Positions 1-6,459 of a stretch of 64,000 bases of DNA are shown piece by piece. The notes below the pieces were generated by a model, which was not told the DNA's origin, made no database searches, and saw only the letters and a program-made list of their open reading frames with translations. Positions within the stretch are counted from its first letter, which is position 1; every line of letters starts with the position of its first letter. This DNA comes from Lentzea aerocolonigenes (GTDB taxonomy: Bacteria > Actinomycetota > Actinomycetes > Mycobacteriales > Pseudonocardiaceae), in NCBI RefSeq assembly GCF_000955955.1, contig NZ_JYJG01000003.1, positions 127,039-191,038 of the forward strand, written 5' to 3'. The position numbers and the translations under genes are program-made.

Positions 1-1
1 T

Positions 2-163
2 CTCGTCCCGTACGCGCGCGGCGAGGTCGTCGCCCGCGTGCACCGCGACGGCGAAGTGCTGTCCGAGAAGCACACGGAGTCGGGCACGCTGCTGTCCGCC
101 CGCGTGCGCCCGGACCTCGCGGGCCTGCTCGAGGAGTTCGCGACGAACGGAACGCCTGCTTGA
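2..163 (+). CDS. hflX: GTPase HflX, C-terminal end (partial)
   Basis: Open at the left edge; 53 residues remain, reading from LVPYARGEVVARVHRDGEVL to a TGA at 161-163. This pattern, a (V/I)PY-RG..VARVHR-GEVL strand followed by a T..G..L.ARV.PDLA tail, is the C-terminal domain of HflX, the ribosome-associated GTPase that splits stalled or hibernating ribosomes. In actinobacteria hflX lies near lexA and nrdR, as here. The GTPase domain lies outside the window. The stop codon overlaps the TTG start proposed for the next gene by four bases (TTGA), so the two may be translationally coupled. Assigned from the C-terminal pattern only, so fairly but not fully sure. Confidence 0.75.
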   Translation, partial: LVPYARGEVVARVHRDGEVLSEKHTESGTLLSARVRPDLAGLLEEFATNGTPA

Positions 164-1113
164 TCCCGCCTCCACCGGTGGACGTGTGCCCGGTGAGCAT
201 GCAAGAGCTCTCCGGGCTCACGTCCGACGGAAACCAGTTCTTCGCCGTCAGCGACAGCGACAACGGCACGCTGCGCATCCAGGTCATGGGCCGTGACTGC
301 GCCGTGAAGCGCACCATCACCGCGCCCGTCGACCCGTTCGACGTCGAAGACCTGGCGATGACGCCGGACGGCACCCTCTGGGCCTCCGACACCGGCGACA
401 ACGGCAAGTCCCGCTCCACGGTCGCCCTGCACAAGGTCTCGCCCTCGGGCGCCGTGGAGCGGTTCCGCGTCACGTACCCGGACGGCAAGCACGACGCCGA
501 AGCCTTGTTGATCGACAAGTCCGGTATCCCGTACATCGTCACCAAAGAACCCCTCGGCTCCGCACTGGTATATCGCCCGGCGGCCCCGCTCCAAACCGAT
601 ATATCAGTCCCGTTGGAGCAGGTCGCGCGCGTGTCGCTGTCGACGACCGACACCCCGGGCGGCCCCTTGGAAGGCACCCTCGACTCGCGCCTGGTGACGG
701 GCGCCGCTTCTACTCTCGACGGCTCGGTGATCGCCCTGCGCACCTACACCGACGCCTACCTCTATCCGGTGCCCGGCGGCGATCTGGTGAAGGCCCTGTC
801 CGGCGATCCGGTCCGCATCCCGCTGCCGGACGAACCCCAGGGCGAGGCCATCGCCTTCGACCCGGACGGCACCCTGCTCTCCGCCTCGGAAGGCGCCGGC
901 ACCCCGATCCGCTCGGTAGCGGGCGCCGCCGCCCTGGCTCGGCCACCCGCGCCGGCGACCACAACGCCTCCACCGCCGGCAGCCGACCAGCCTCAGGCCT
1001 CACCGCAGTCGCCGTCCAACTCCTGGCAGAACTGGCCCCTGGCCCTGACCTTCGGCGGCATCGTTCTCGTCGCCGCCCTGGTCATCGGACTCCGCCTGCG
1101 CCGCCGAGCCTGA
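160..1113 (+). CDS. Beta-propeller-like protein with C-terminal membrane anchor, no signal peptide
   Basis: 317 residues from a TTG that overlaps the hflX stop. The body (about 10-255) carries repeated D-DGTL-ASDTGDN / AFDPDGTLLSASEG blocks, as in six-bladed propellers and the esterase-like-phytase family. A Pro/Ala-rich linker (about 265-290) follows, then one hydrophobic helix (about 294-310) and an Arg-rich tail, as in a type I membrane anchor. As I recall, relatives of this layout begin with a Sec signal peptide, but here the mature-type sequence (VDVCPVSMQELSGL) starts only six residues after the first codon, and I found no upstream in-frame start. Either the export signal was lost at the hflX junction or export differs. 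It contains two copies of the dispersed ATAT motif. Catalysis is unproven. Confidence 0.65.
   Translation: MIPPPPVDVCPVSMQELSGLTSDGNQFFAVSDSDNGTLRIQVMGRDCAVKRTITAPVDPFDVEDLAMTPDGTLWASDTGDNGKSRSTVALHKVSPSGAVERFRVTYPDGKHDAEALLIDKSGIPYIVTKEPLGSALVYRPAAPLQTDISVPLEQVARVSLSTTDTPGGPLEGTLDSRLVTGAASTLDGSVIALRTYTDAYLYPVPGGDLVKALSGDPVRIPLPDEPQGEAIAFDPDGTLLSASEGAGTPIRSVAGAAALARPPAPATTTPPPPAADQPQASPQSPSNSWQNWPLALTFGGIVLVAALVIGLRLRRRA
596..608 (-). repeat. Dispersed ATAT motif copy (ACTGATATATCGG)
   Basis: On the minus strand this reads ACTGATATATCGG, with an exact GATATATC palindrome at 598-605. It lies inside the propeller gene, encoding Asp-Ile-Ser with the rare ATA codon. A near copy, ACTGGTATATCGCC, sits 32 bp upstream at 564-577. 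Confidence 0.6.
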
Positions 1114-1245
1114 CCGCCGCTCAGCCCGTCGTCGGTCGTCCCGCGGCGCTCAACCCGCAGCCCGCACTCGTGACGACAGGCCGGCACTCGCCGACCAGCA
1201 AGTCCACGATCTAGGCTTCGCTGAACGCCTCACCCCTGCTGACCT

Positions 1246-1300
1246 GCCGCTTAGCAATGACTCTTTGGACTTCGTCGTCAAAAGACTCATTGCTAAGGCG
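1246..1300. repeat. Palindromic repeat family, copy 1 (between convergent genes)
   Basis: The left arm TTAGCAATGACTCTTTGGAC (1251-1270) pairs with 1277-1296 with two mismatches, around a six-base loop. Eleven bases just left of it (GACCTGCCGCT) are also shared with copy 2 at 26.5 kb. It lies between the convergent propeller and P450 genes, so it may be a bidirectional terminator. Its low G+C is unlike the surroundings. A CCAATATATCGG motif follows on the minus strand at 1324-1335. Confidence 0.8.
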
Positions 1301-1344
1301 GCTAGGAGCAGTGGAGTGCGGCACCGATATATTGGATATCGGGG

Positions 1345-2481
1345 TCAGTCCCAGGCGACGGGCAGGCGTTCCAGGCCGCCGATCACCAGGCTCGCGCGGT
1401 GGGAGAGTTCGTCCTCGGGGACGGCGAGGCGCAGCTTCGGGAAGCGGGTGAAGAGGGCGGGGAAGGCGATCTTCAGCTCGATCCGGGCGAGGTGCTGGCC
1501 GATGCACTGGTGGATGCCGTGCCCGAACGCCAGGTGCCCGGTCGCACCGCGGGCGAGGTCGAGGACGTCCGGATCGGCGTAGCGGGCCGGGTCGTGATTG
1601 GCGGAGCGCAGTTCGACGAACACGGTGTCGCCCGCGCGCACGAGGGTGCCCTCGATCTCGGCGTCCTCCAGAGCGGTGCGGGCCGTCGCCGGCGTCAGAC
1701 TGATATGTCGCAGCAGCTCCTCGACGGCGGCGTCGGGATCGGCGAGCAGCGCGCCCACCTGCGCCGGCGAGCGCATGAGCTCCAGCGCGCCGAGCGACAG
1801 CATGTTCGTCGTCGTGTCGAGGCCGCCGCCGAGCAGCGCCATGCCCATCGCGGCCATCTCGTCGTCGGTGAGAGGGTCGCCAGTGAGAGAGTTGTCAGGG
1901 TCGGCCTCGCCGTTGACCAGGCCGCTGAGCACGTCGTCGGTCGGGTGCGCACGCTTCAGAGCCACCATCTCCAGCATGAACTGCTGCATGCGCCCGAACG
2001 CGGCGAACATCGCCTCGGCCTCACCGGCCTCCGCGCCGCTGGCACCGGTGAGCAGCACGGCGTCCTGCTGGAACTCCGTGCGGCGCTCGAAAGGGACGCC
2101 GAGCAGCTCGCAGATCATCAGTCCCGGCACCGGCACCGCGAAGTGCTCGACCAGGTCCGCGGGCGAGCCCTGGGCCTCCAGCGAGTCCAGGTGCGAGGCG
2201 GTGATCGTCTCGAGTCGTTCGGCGAGCACCCGCATCCGCCGGACGGTGAACTGGCCGGTGAGCTTGCTCCGGTAGCGGGTGTGGTCCGGCGGGTCGTGGT
2301 CGGTGAACGCGCCGGGCGGTGACGGCGGCGCGTCGCCGGGGCTGCCCGGACCGAACGGGTTGTGCATCTTGTCCGGCCGGATGCTGAAGCGGCTGTCGGC
2401 GAGCACGGCACGCACCGTGGCGTGGTCGTGCGCTCGCCAGCCTGCGTGCCCGTCCGGGTACGTCATCGGGCTGAGTGGCAT
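1345..2481 (-). CDS. Cytochrome P450
   Basis: 378 residues from an ATG preceded by a strong GGGGGAGG. Class I bacterial P450 haem monooxygenase: the I-helix oxygen-activation motif is GGGLDTTTN, an ExxR-type stretch is EELLRHIS, and the haem-thiolate loop is FGHGIHQCIG with the Cys ligand. It is slightly shorter than the usual 395-410 residues because the N-terminus starts at MPLSPMTYPDGHAGW, so the first membrane-proximal strands are trimmed. No ferredoxin or reductase gene is adjacent. It is transcribed divergently from a MarR/GbsR-type regulator, the likely controller, and its promoter region contains a degenerate copy of the palindromic repeat. The substrate cannot be inferred. Confidence 0.93.
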   Translation of the reverse strand: MPLSPMTYPDGHAGWRAHDHATVRAVLADSRFSIRPDKMHNPFGPGSPGDAPPSPPGAFTDHDPPDHTRYRSKLTGQFTVRRMRVLAERLETITASHLDSLEAQGSPADLVEHFAVPVPGLMICELLGVPFERRTEFQQDAVLLTGASGAEAGEAEAMFAAFGRMQQFMLEMVALKRAHPTDDVLSGLVNGEADPDNSLTGDPLTDDEMAAMGMALLGGGLDTTTNMLSLGALELMRSPAQVGALLADPDAAVEELLRHISLTPATARTALEDAEIEGTLVRAGDTVFVELRSANHDPARYADPDVLDLARGATGHLAFGHGIHQCIGQHLARIELKIAFPALFTRFPKLRLAVPEDELSHRASLVIGGLERLPVAWD

Positions 2482-2492
2482 TGCCTCCCCCT

Positions 2493-2590
2493 TGCAACGA
2501 GGTCTTTCCCCTGCCTGCAAGCTAAAAACGTTTGCGGACGAAGTCAAAAGACTCATTGCAATGGCCTGCGAGGGAAGGCACCATGGGGTT
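2493..2590. promoter_or_regulatory. P450/regulator divergent promoter with degenerate palindromic repeat (copy 3)
   Basis: The bases at 2538-2560 (GACGAAGTCAAAAGACTCATTGC) match the minus strand of copy 1 at 21 of 23 positions. A degenerate left half, GCAACGAGGTCTTT, lies near 2495-2508. The element occupies the space between the divergent P450 and regulator starts, where an operator would be expected. A second inexact dyad, GCAAGC...GTTTGC, lies around 2517-2535. Confidence 0.5.
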
Positions 2591-3331
2591 GTGCCTGGTA
2601 AGCGGCTAGATGAAGAAGAACGGCAGCTCATCGCCCAGTTCCTCTGGGACGGGCTGGGGTACTCCGAAATCGGGAGGCGGTTGCAAAGGCCCGCCTCGAC
2701 GATCCAGCGGGAGGTGGCCCGCAACGGGGGCCACAACAACTACCGGCCGGGGGCGGCGCACCGGGCGGCGGCCGAGCGGGCGATGCGCCGGATGCCCGCG
2801 GTCGACGATCTCGACATCGACGACGAGGCTTACTCGTTCGACCGCAGCCCCGGAAAGGTGAAGGAATTTCACCTAACGCTGGTCGGTGTCTTCGTCCAGA
2901 CCGGGCTCACCCGGACGGCGGCGCGGATCCTCGCCGAGATCTTCATGTGCGACAAGGGCAGCCTGTCGGCGACCGAGCTGGTGCTGAGGCTGTCGGTCAG
3001 TCCGGGCACGGTGTCGCGGTCGACGAAATACTTGGAGGAGCTGCACCTGCTGCGCAGCGAGCGCGACGGCAAGCGGATGCGCTACTTCCTGGACGACGAC
3101 CTCTGGTACCAGGCGTGGCTGGCCAGCGCCGAGCGCAACGCCATGTGGGCGCACACCGCACTGAACGGGTCCGAGATCTTCGGACTCGACACACCAGTGG
3201 GTGCGCGCCTCAAGGACATGGGCCAGTTCTTCGCGTTCGTCGTCACGGACATGGAGTCCACGAGGAAGAAGTGGCTCGAGTTCTTCGAGAAGAAGAAACG
3301 AGCCCGGGGAGAAGTTACGGGAGACGCCTGA
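2591..3331 (+). CDS. GbsR/MarR-family transcriptional regulator with extra N-terminal HTH
   Basis: 246 residues. I chose GTG 2591 because it gives [11 protein letters not shown], the usual start of this actinobacterial family, with GAAGG upstream; an ATG at 2561 inside the repeat lacks a ribosome site. Residues about 5-55 form a homeodomain-like HTH resembling the IS30 transposase N-terminus ([20 protein letters not shown], then a YR.....A tail). Residues about 80-190 form a MarR/GbsR winged helix ([18 protein letters not shown]). No catalytic transposase domain is present, so this is a regulator and not an IS. It probably controls the divergent P450 and itself. The last 17 bp overlap the convergent lexA 3' end. 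Confidence 0.85.
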   Translation: MPGKRLDEEERQLIAQFLWDGLGYSEIGRRLQRPASTIQREVARNGGHNNYRPGAAHRAAAERAMRRMPAVDDLDIDDEAYSFDRSPGKVKEFHLTLVGVFVQTGLTRTAARILAEIFMCDKGSLSATELVLRLSVSPGTVSRSTKYLEELHLLRSERDGKRMRYFLDDDLWYQAWLASAERNAMWAHTALNGSEIFGLDTPVGARLKDMGQFFAFVVTDMESTRKKWLEFFEKKKRARGEVTGDA

Positions 3332-4007
3332 GCACGGTGACGACCTTGCCGAGGATGGTGGCCTCGTCGCCGTTGATCGGCTGGTAGGCCGGGTTGTGCG
3401 GCATCAGCCACACGTGGCCGTCCTTGCGCTTGAACGTCTTGACGGTCGCCTCGCCGTCGATCATGGCGGCGACGATCTCGCCCTGGTCGGCGGTCGGCTG
3501 CTTGCGGATGACGACCCAGTCGCCGTCCGTGATGGCGGCGTCGATCATCGAGTCGCCGACCACGCGCAGCAGGAACAGCTCACCCTCGCCGACGATCTCG
3601 CGCGGCAGCGGGAACACGTCCTCGATCGACTCCTCCGCCAGGATCGGCCCACCGGCCGCGATCCGGCCGACCATCGGCACGTACGCGGGGGTCGGCTTCG
3701 ACATCGGGTCGAGACCGGGGTCGATCTCGGGCGGCAGCATGCCGACTGCGCGCGGGCGGTTCGCGTCGCGGCGCAGGAAGCCCTTCCGCTCCAGCGCGCG
3801 CAGCTGGTACGCGACCGACGAGGTCGACGTCAGGCCCACGGCCTCGCCGATCTCGCGCACGCTCGGCGGATAGCCGAAACGGTCGACCCAGTCGCGAATC
3901 ACGTCGAGTACCTTGCGCTGACGCAAAGTCAGGCCCGCGTTGCCCGCGATCTCACTTACCTCTGCTGTCACAAGAGCGGGGTCCGGGTCGATCGTCTTGC
4001 CTGCCAC
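3315..4007 (-). CDS. lexA: LexA SOS repressor
   Basis: 230 residues from GTG 4007, preceded by GAGGAGG. The N-terminal winged HTH (about 28-90) has the usual [16 protein letters not shown] recognition region. The C-terminal S24 autoprotease domain has the Ala118-Gly119 cleavage site (RIAAGG), nucleophile Ser153 (GDSMID) and general base Lys190 (EATVKTF). RecA*-stimulated self-cleavage derepresses the SOS regulon. Two SOS boxes lie upstream; the nearer probably gives autoregulation and the farther serves the divergent gene. The length matches other actinobacterial LexA proteins. The longer in-frame reading upstream adds a non-family N-terminus, so the GTG start is preferred. Confidence 0.98.
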   Translation of the reverse strand: MAGKTIDPDPALVTAEVSEIAGNAGLTLRQRKVLDVIRDWVDRFGYPPSVREIGEAVGLTSTSSVAYQLRALERKGFLRRDANRPRAVGMLPPEIDPGLDPMSKPTPAYVPMVGRIAAGGPILAEESIEDVFPLPREIVGEGELFLLRVVGDSMIDAAITDGDWVVIRKQPTADQGEIVAAMIDGEATVKTFKRKDGHVWLMPHNPAYQPINGDEATILGKVVTVLRRLP

Positions 4008-4099
4008 GGTCGCTGTCCTCCTCGCCGCCCCCAGTTCGAATGGGATTCCGGCACTCCGTCGATCTTCGTGGTCGACGGTAGTCGTGTTTGCTGCACAGA

Positions 4100-4115
4100 T
4101 CAAACACCTGTTCGA
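4100..4115. promoter_or_regulatory. LexA (SOS) box, lexA side
   Basis: TCAAACACCTGTTCGA, one mismatch from the actinobacterial SOS consensus TCGAAC-N4-GTTCGA. It lies 93 bp upstream of the lexA start and fits autoregulation. Confidence 0.8.
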
Positions 4116-4180
4116 GGTATTTGGGCGCGTGTTGTGGCGTCCGGCGGGTCGGTCTGGTAGAAATTCGCACGGACGTTCGA

Positions 4181-4196
4181 TCGAACCCCTGTTCGA
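4181..4196. promoter_or_regulatory. LexA (SOS) box, perfect
   Basis: TCGAACCCCTGTTCGA, a perfect TCGAAC-N4-GTTCGA dyad, 31 bp upstream of the divergent small membrane protein gene, which should therefore be damage-inducible. Confidence 0.92.
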
Positions 4197-4227
4197 TCAT
4201 GGTGGTTGACCTGCGATGGAGGTCGTC

Positions 4228-4500
4228 ATGGCGGTAATCGTCGAGAAGCGGTTGCGCGTTGTTGAAGACGCGGACGTCGCAGCGGGGCGTCCACTCCGTT
4301 CGGGTCCCCGTGTCATGCCGAGGCGCCCGGCGACCAGGCCGTACCCGGTCGCGGTGCCCGCGTCGCGCGAGTCGAGCTCGTGCGAGGTCCGGCCGAAGCG
4401 CGAGTCGATGCTCGAACTCGTCGCGGTCGGCGTGCTGAGCGCCCTCACCGTCATCGCGCTCGGTGTGCTCTACCTCCAGCAGGCCGGCGTCACCCCGTAA
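4228..4500 (+). CDS. SOS-controlled small membrane protein (ChiZ/DivS position, no LysM domain)
   Basis: 90 residues from ATG 4228, with GGAGG five bases upstream; a perfect SOS box lies just before it. Residues 1-60 are basic, Pro- and Arg-rich and probably cytoplasmic. One hydrophobic helix (about 65-85, LELVAVGVLSALTVIALGVL) ends almost at the C-terminus. Genes divergent from lexA in actinobacteria often encode damage-induced cell-division inhibitors (Mycobacterium Rv2719c/ChiZ with a LysM domain; Corynebacterium DivS). This product has the same position and topology but stops right after the membrane helix, so no LysM domain remains. A division-inhibitor role is inferred from context only. 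Confidence 0.75.
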   Translation: MAVIVEKRLRVVEDADVAAGRPLRSGPRVMPRRPATRPYPVAVPASRESSSCEVRPKRESMLELVAVGVLSALTVIALGVLYLQQAGVTP

Positions 4501-4581
4501 GACCGAAGCGAAACCGAAGCCTCACGGAAGTGGCCCTGTCCACCATGCGGTGCGACAGACGAGACCACCTTCGGAGGCACC

Positions 4582-4629
4582 ATGGCGAGACAGGCCTACC
4601 ACCCCGGTGACCAGCTGACGTCGCGGTGA
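4582..4629 (+). CDS. 15-codon upstream ORF overlapping the protease start
   Basis: ATG 4582 has an ideal GGAGG eight bases... five bases upstream and encodes MARQAYHPGDQLTSR. Its TGA (4627-4629) overlaps the GTG start of the protease (GTGA). The ribosome site is better than any available to the protease itself, so this could be a translational-coupling leader. It is too short to assign by composition, and a frameshifted true protease start cannot be excluded. Confidence 0.4.
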   Translation: MARQAYHPGDQLTSR

Positions 4630-5981
4630 GACGCGCGATCGTCGGCCTGGTGCTCGCGGTGAGCGCCACCAGCGCTGTTCCCGCGCACGCCGCTCCCGTC
4701 ACCGGCGACCAGCCCGCGACCGGCACCGCGGTCGCCGTCATCACGCATGATCCCCGTGAGGACGAGGCGTCACTTCCGGACTCCACGCGTGCCGCGCTCG
4801 ACATCGCGATGGACCGCGCACTGGCGAATCCGGCCGAGCTCTCCGTGCCCTACGCGGAGTTCGACACCGTCGTCGCGCCGGTGAAGACGACGGCGGCCCA
4901 GCCGGCCGTCGACGTCGCGAGCGGGCCCATGACCGTCGCGGCGAGCCCTCTGGGGTTGGGCTCGGACGACGGCAGCATCCCGGACGACGGAGTCACCGAA
5001 AAGCCTGCTGCACAAGCGAACGCGTTCTCCGCGCACCAAGCCGGACCCACGATGATGGTGCGCCCGCACGTGCCCAAGGTGCGGTACGGCCTCGCCGACC
5101 TCGACCAGGTGCAGCAGGAGGTGCTGCAGACCGCCCTGCCAGGCGGTGACGAGCTGCGCACCGCGTACGTCGACGCGCCGAACAACCGCGTGCTGGTGAA
5201 GGCGTCGGAAGTGACGCAGGAACTGCGGGAGGCGCTGGCCGCGCGGTACGGAGCGGACCGGGTCGCGCTCTACCTGGTGCCCGGCCTGGCCGAGCCGGTG
5301 CTCAAGGACAACCGGCAGGACGACTCCAGCCCGTACTACGGCGGCGCCTACTTCGACTACTGCAGCACGGCTTTCGGCTGGGTGCACGAAGGCAAGTCGT
5401 ACATGTTGACCGCGGGCCACTGCACGTCGCTGAACAAGCCCGCGAGCAACCACAACGGCACGATGGGCACGGTCACCGCCGACAACTGGAACAACAACAC
5501 CGGCTCCGTGAAGTGGAACGGCCAGAGCTACTACTCGGGCGACGTTTCCACGATCAAGATGTCCTCCGGCAAAGCGTCGAGTCATCGCGTTTATCGCGGT
5601 GGCCCGAATTCCGGCCAGTCCCGCGCGGTCACCGACAAGTGGCGCAACCGTTCCGGCAACGGCGACCGCTACTGCGTCAGCGGTCAGAAGACCGGCGAGA
5701 TGTGCGGCTGGAAGGTCATTTCCACGTACGTCACCGTCCGCTACAGCGGTAACAGATTGCTGCGCAACGCCACCGAAGGCCACCGCGACGGCGTGTGCAC
5801 CAGAGGCGGTGACTCCGGCGCGCCGATCTACACGATCCGCGGCGACGGCGGCGTCGCGGCCAAGGGCGTGCTCAGCGGCGGCAGCTCCAACACCAGCGGC
5901 AGCTGCTGGGACTACTTCACCGACACCTCGCTCGCGGAGAAGGCACTCGCCGGAGTGCTCCGCGTGCAAGCTCCCCGATAG
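4626..5981 (+). CDS. Secreted S1-family (streptogrisin/alpha-lytic-like) serine protease with propeptide
   Basis: 451 residues from GTG. Residues 1-23 are a Sec signal peptide ending AHA|APV. A long pro-region follows (about 24-230), including an alpha-lytic-protease-prodomain-like stretch (GGDELRTAYVDAPNNRVLVK). The trypsin-fold domain has catalytic His265 (TAGHC), Asp306 (SGDVSTIK) and Ser397 (RGGDSGAP), with paired Cys residues typical of secreted S1 proteases. It is probably exported and self-activated by cleavage of the prodomain. It follows a 15-codon ORF that it overlaps and precedes another small secreted protein 23 bp downstream, so the two may be co-transcribed. Substrate range is unknown. 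Confidence 0.93.
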   Translation: MRRAIVGLVLAVSATSAVPAHAAPVTGDQPATGTAVAVITHDPREDEASLPDSTRAALDIAMDRALANPAELSVPYAEFDTVVAPVKTTAAQPAVDVASGPMTVAASPLGLGSDDGSIPDDGVTEKPAAQANAFSAHQAGPTMMVRPHVPKVRYGLADLDQVQQEVLQTALPGGDELRTAYVDAPNNRVLVKASEVTQELREALAARYGADRVALYLVPGLAEPVLKDNRQDDSSPYYGGAYFDYCSTAFGWVHEGKSYMLTAGHCTSLNKPASNHNGTMGTVTADNWNNNTGSVKWNGQSYYSGDVSTIKMSSGKASSHRVYRGGPNSGQSRAVTDKWRNRSGNGDRYCVSGQKTGEMCGWKVISTYVTVRYSGNRLLRNATEGHRDGVCTRGGDSGAPIYTIRGDGGVAAKGVLSGGSSNTSGSCWDYFTDTSLAEKALAGVLRVQAPR

Positions 5982-6004
5982 AAAACACCGAGAGGGCAAC
6001 CAAA

Positions 6005-6418
6005 ATGAGGATTGGACGAATCGTCGCGGCCGCCGCGATCGCCGTGGGCACCGTGCTGTCGATGGCGCCGGTCGCCAGCGCCGCGGCCTCCCGGGACGTC
6101 GACGTCTACACCGACGACCCGGACCCCAAGGGCGGCATGGCCTGGTTCAAGGCCTACGGCGAGCACTTCGGGATCTGCGACCGCGACTACGACGACCTCG
6201 GCGTGCGCGGCCGTCTCACGTACACGTACAACGGGATCACGCACGAGTACAAGCTGTGGCACCACTCGGGCCACCACCAGGACCCGCGGCTGAACTGCAA
6301 CACCTACCCGGACGACATCAACATCCCCGAGGGCACCAAGGTGTACCTGCAGGTGTGTCTGCAGAAGGAGAAGGGCGCGACTCTCAAGTACTGCGACACC
6401 GACACGGGCGTGGCCTGA
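6005..6418 (+). CDS. Small secreted protein of unknown function
   Basis: 137 residues from ATG, with GAGAGGG upstream. Residues 1-27 are a Sec signal peptide ending ASA|AAS. The mature part is about 110 residues, rich in Asp, Tyr and His, with four Cys (FGICDRDY, LNCNTY, LQVCLQ, LKYCDT) that could form two disulfides, as in a compact beta-sandwich. No family is recognised. It lies 23 bp after the exported protease, which suggests co-expression, and ends before a strong hairpin shared with the convergent SARP gene. Confidence 0.7.
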   Translation: MRIGRIVAAAAIAVGTVLSMAPVASAAASRDVDVYTDDPDPKGGMAWFKAYGEHFGICDRDYDDLGVRGRLTYTYNGITHEYKLWHHSGHHQDPRLNCNTYPDDINIPEGTKVYLQVCLQKEKGATLKYCDTDTGVA

Positions 6419-6426
6419 CAGCTCGG

Positions 6427-6459
6427 TCGTGAGCGGGTGCGGGCGGACCCCGCTCACGA
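6427..6459. terminator. Bidirectional terminator hairpin
   Basis: TCGTGAGCGGG (6427-6437) and CCCGCTCACGA (6449-6459) form a perfect 11-bp stem with an 11-base loop, between the small secreted protein and the convergent SARP gene, whose stop codon lies within the right arm. Confidence 0.75.

Noticed and set aside
2591..2780. Possible IS30 transposase
   Set aside because: Only the HTH resembles IS30; no DDE catalytic domain, and a MarR/GbsR domain follows.
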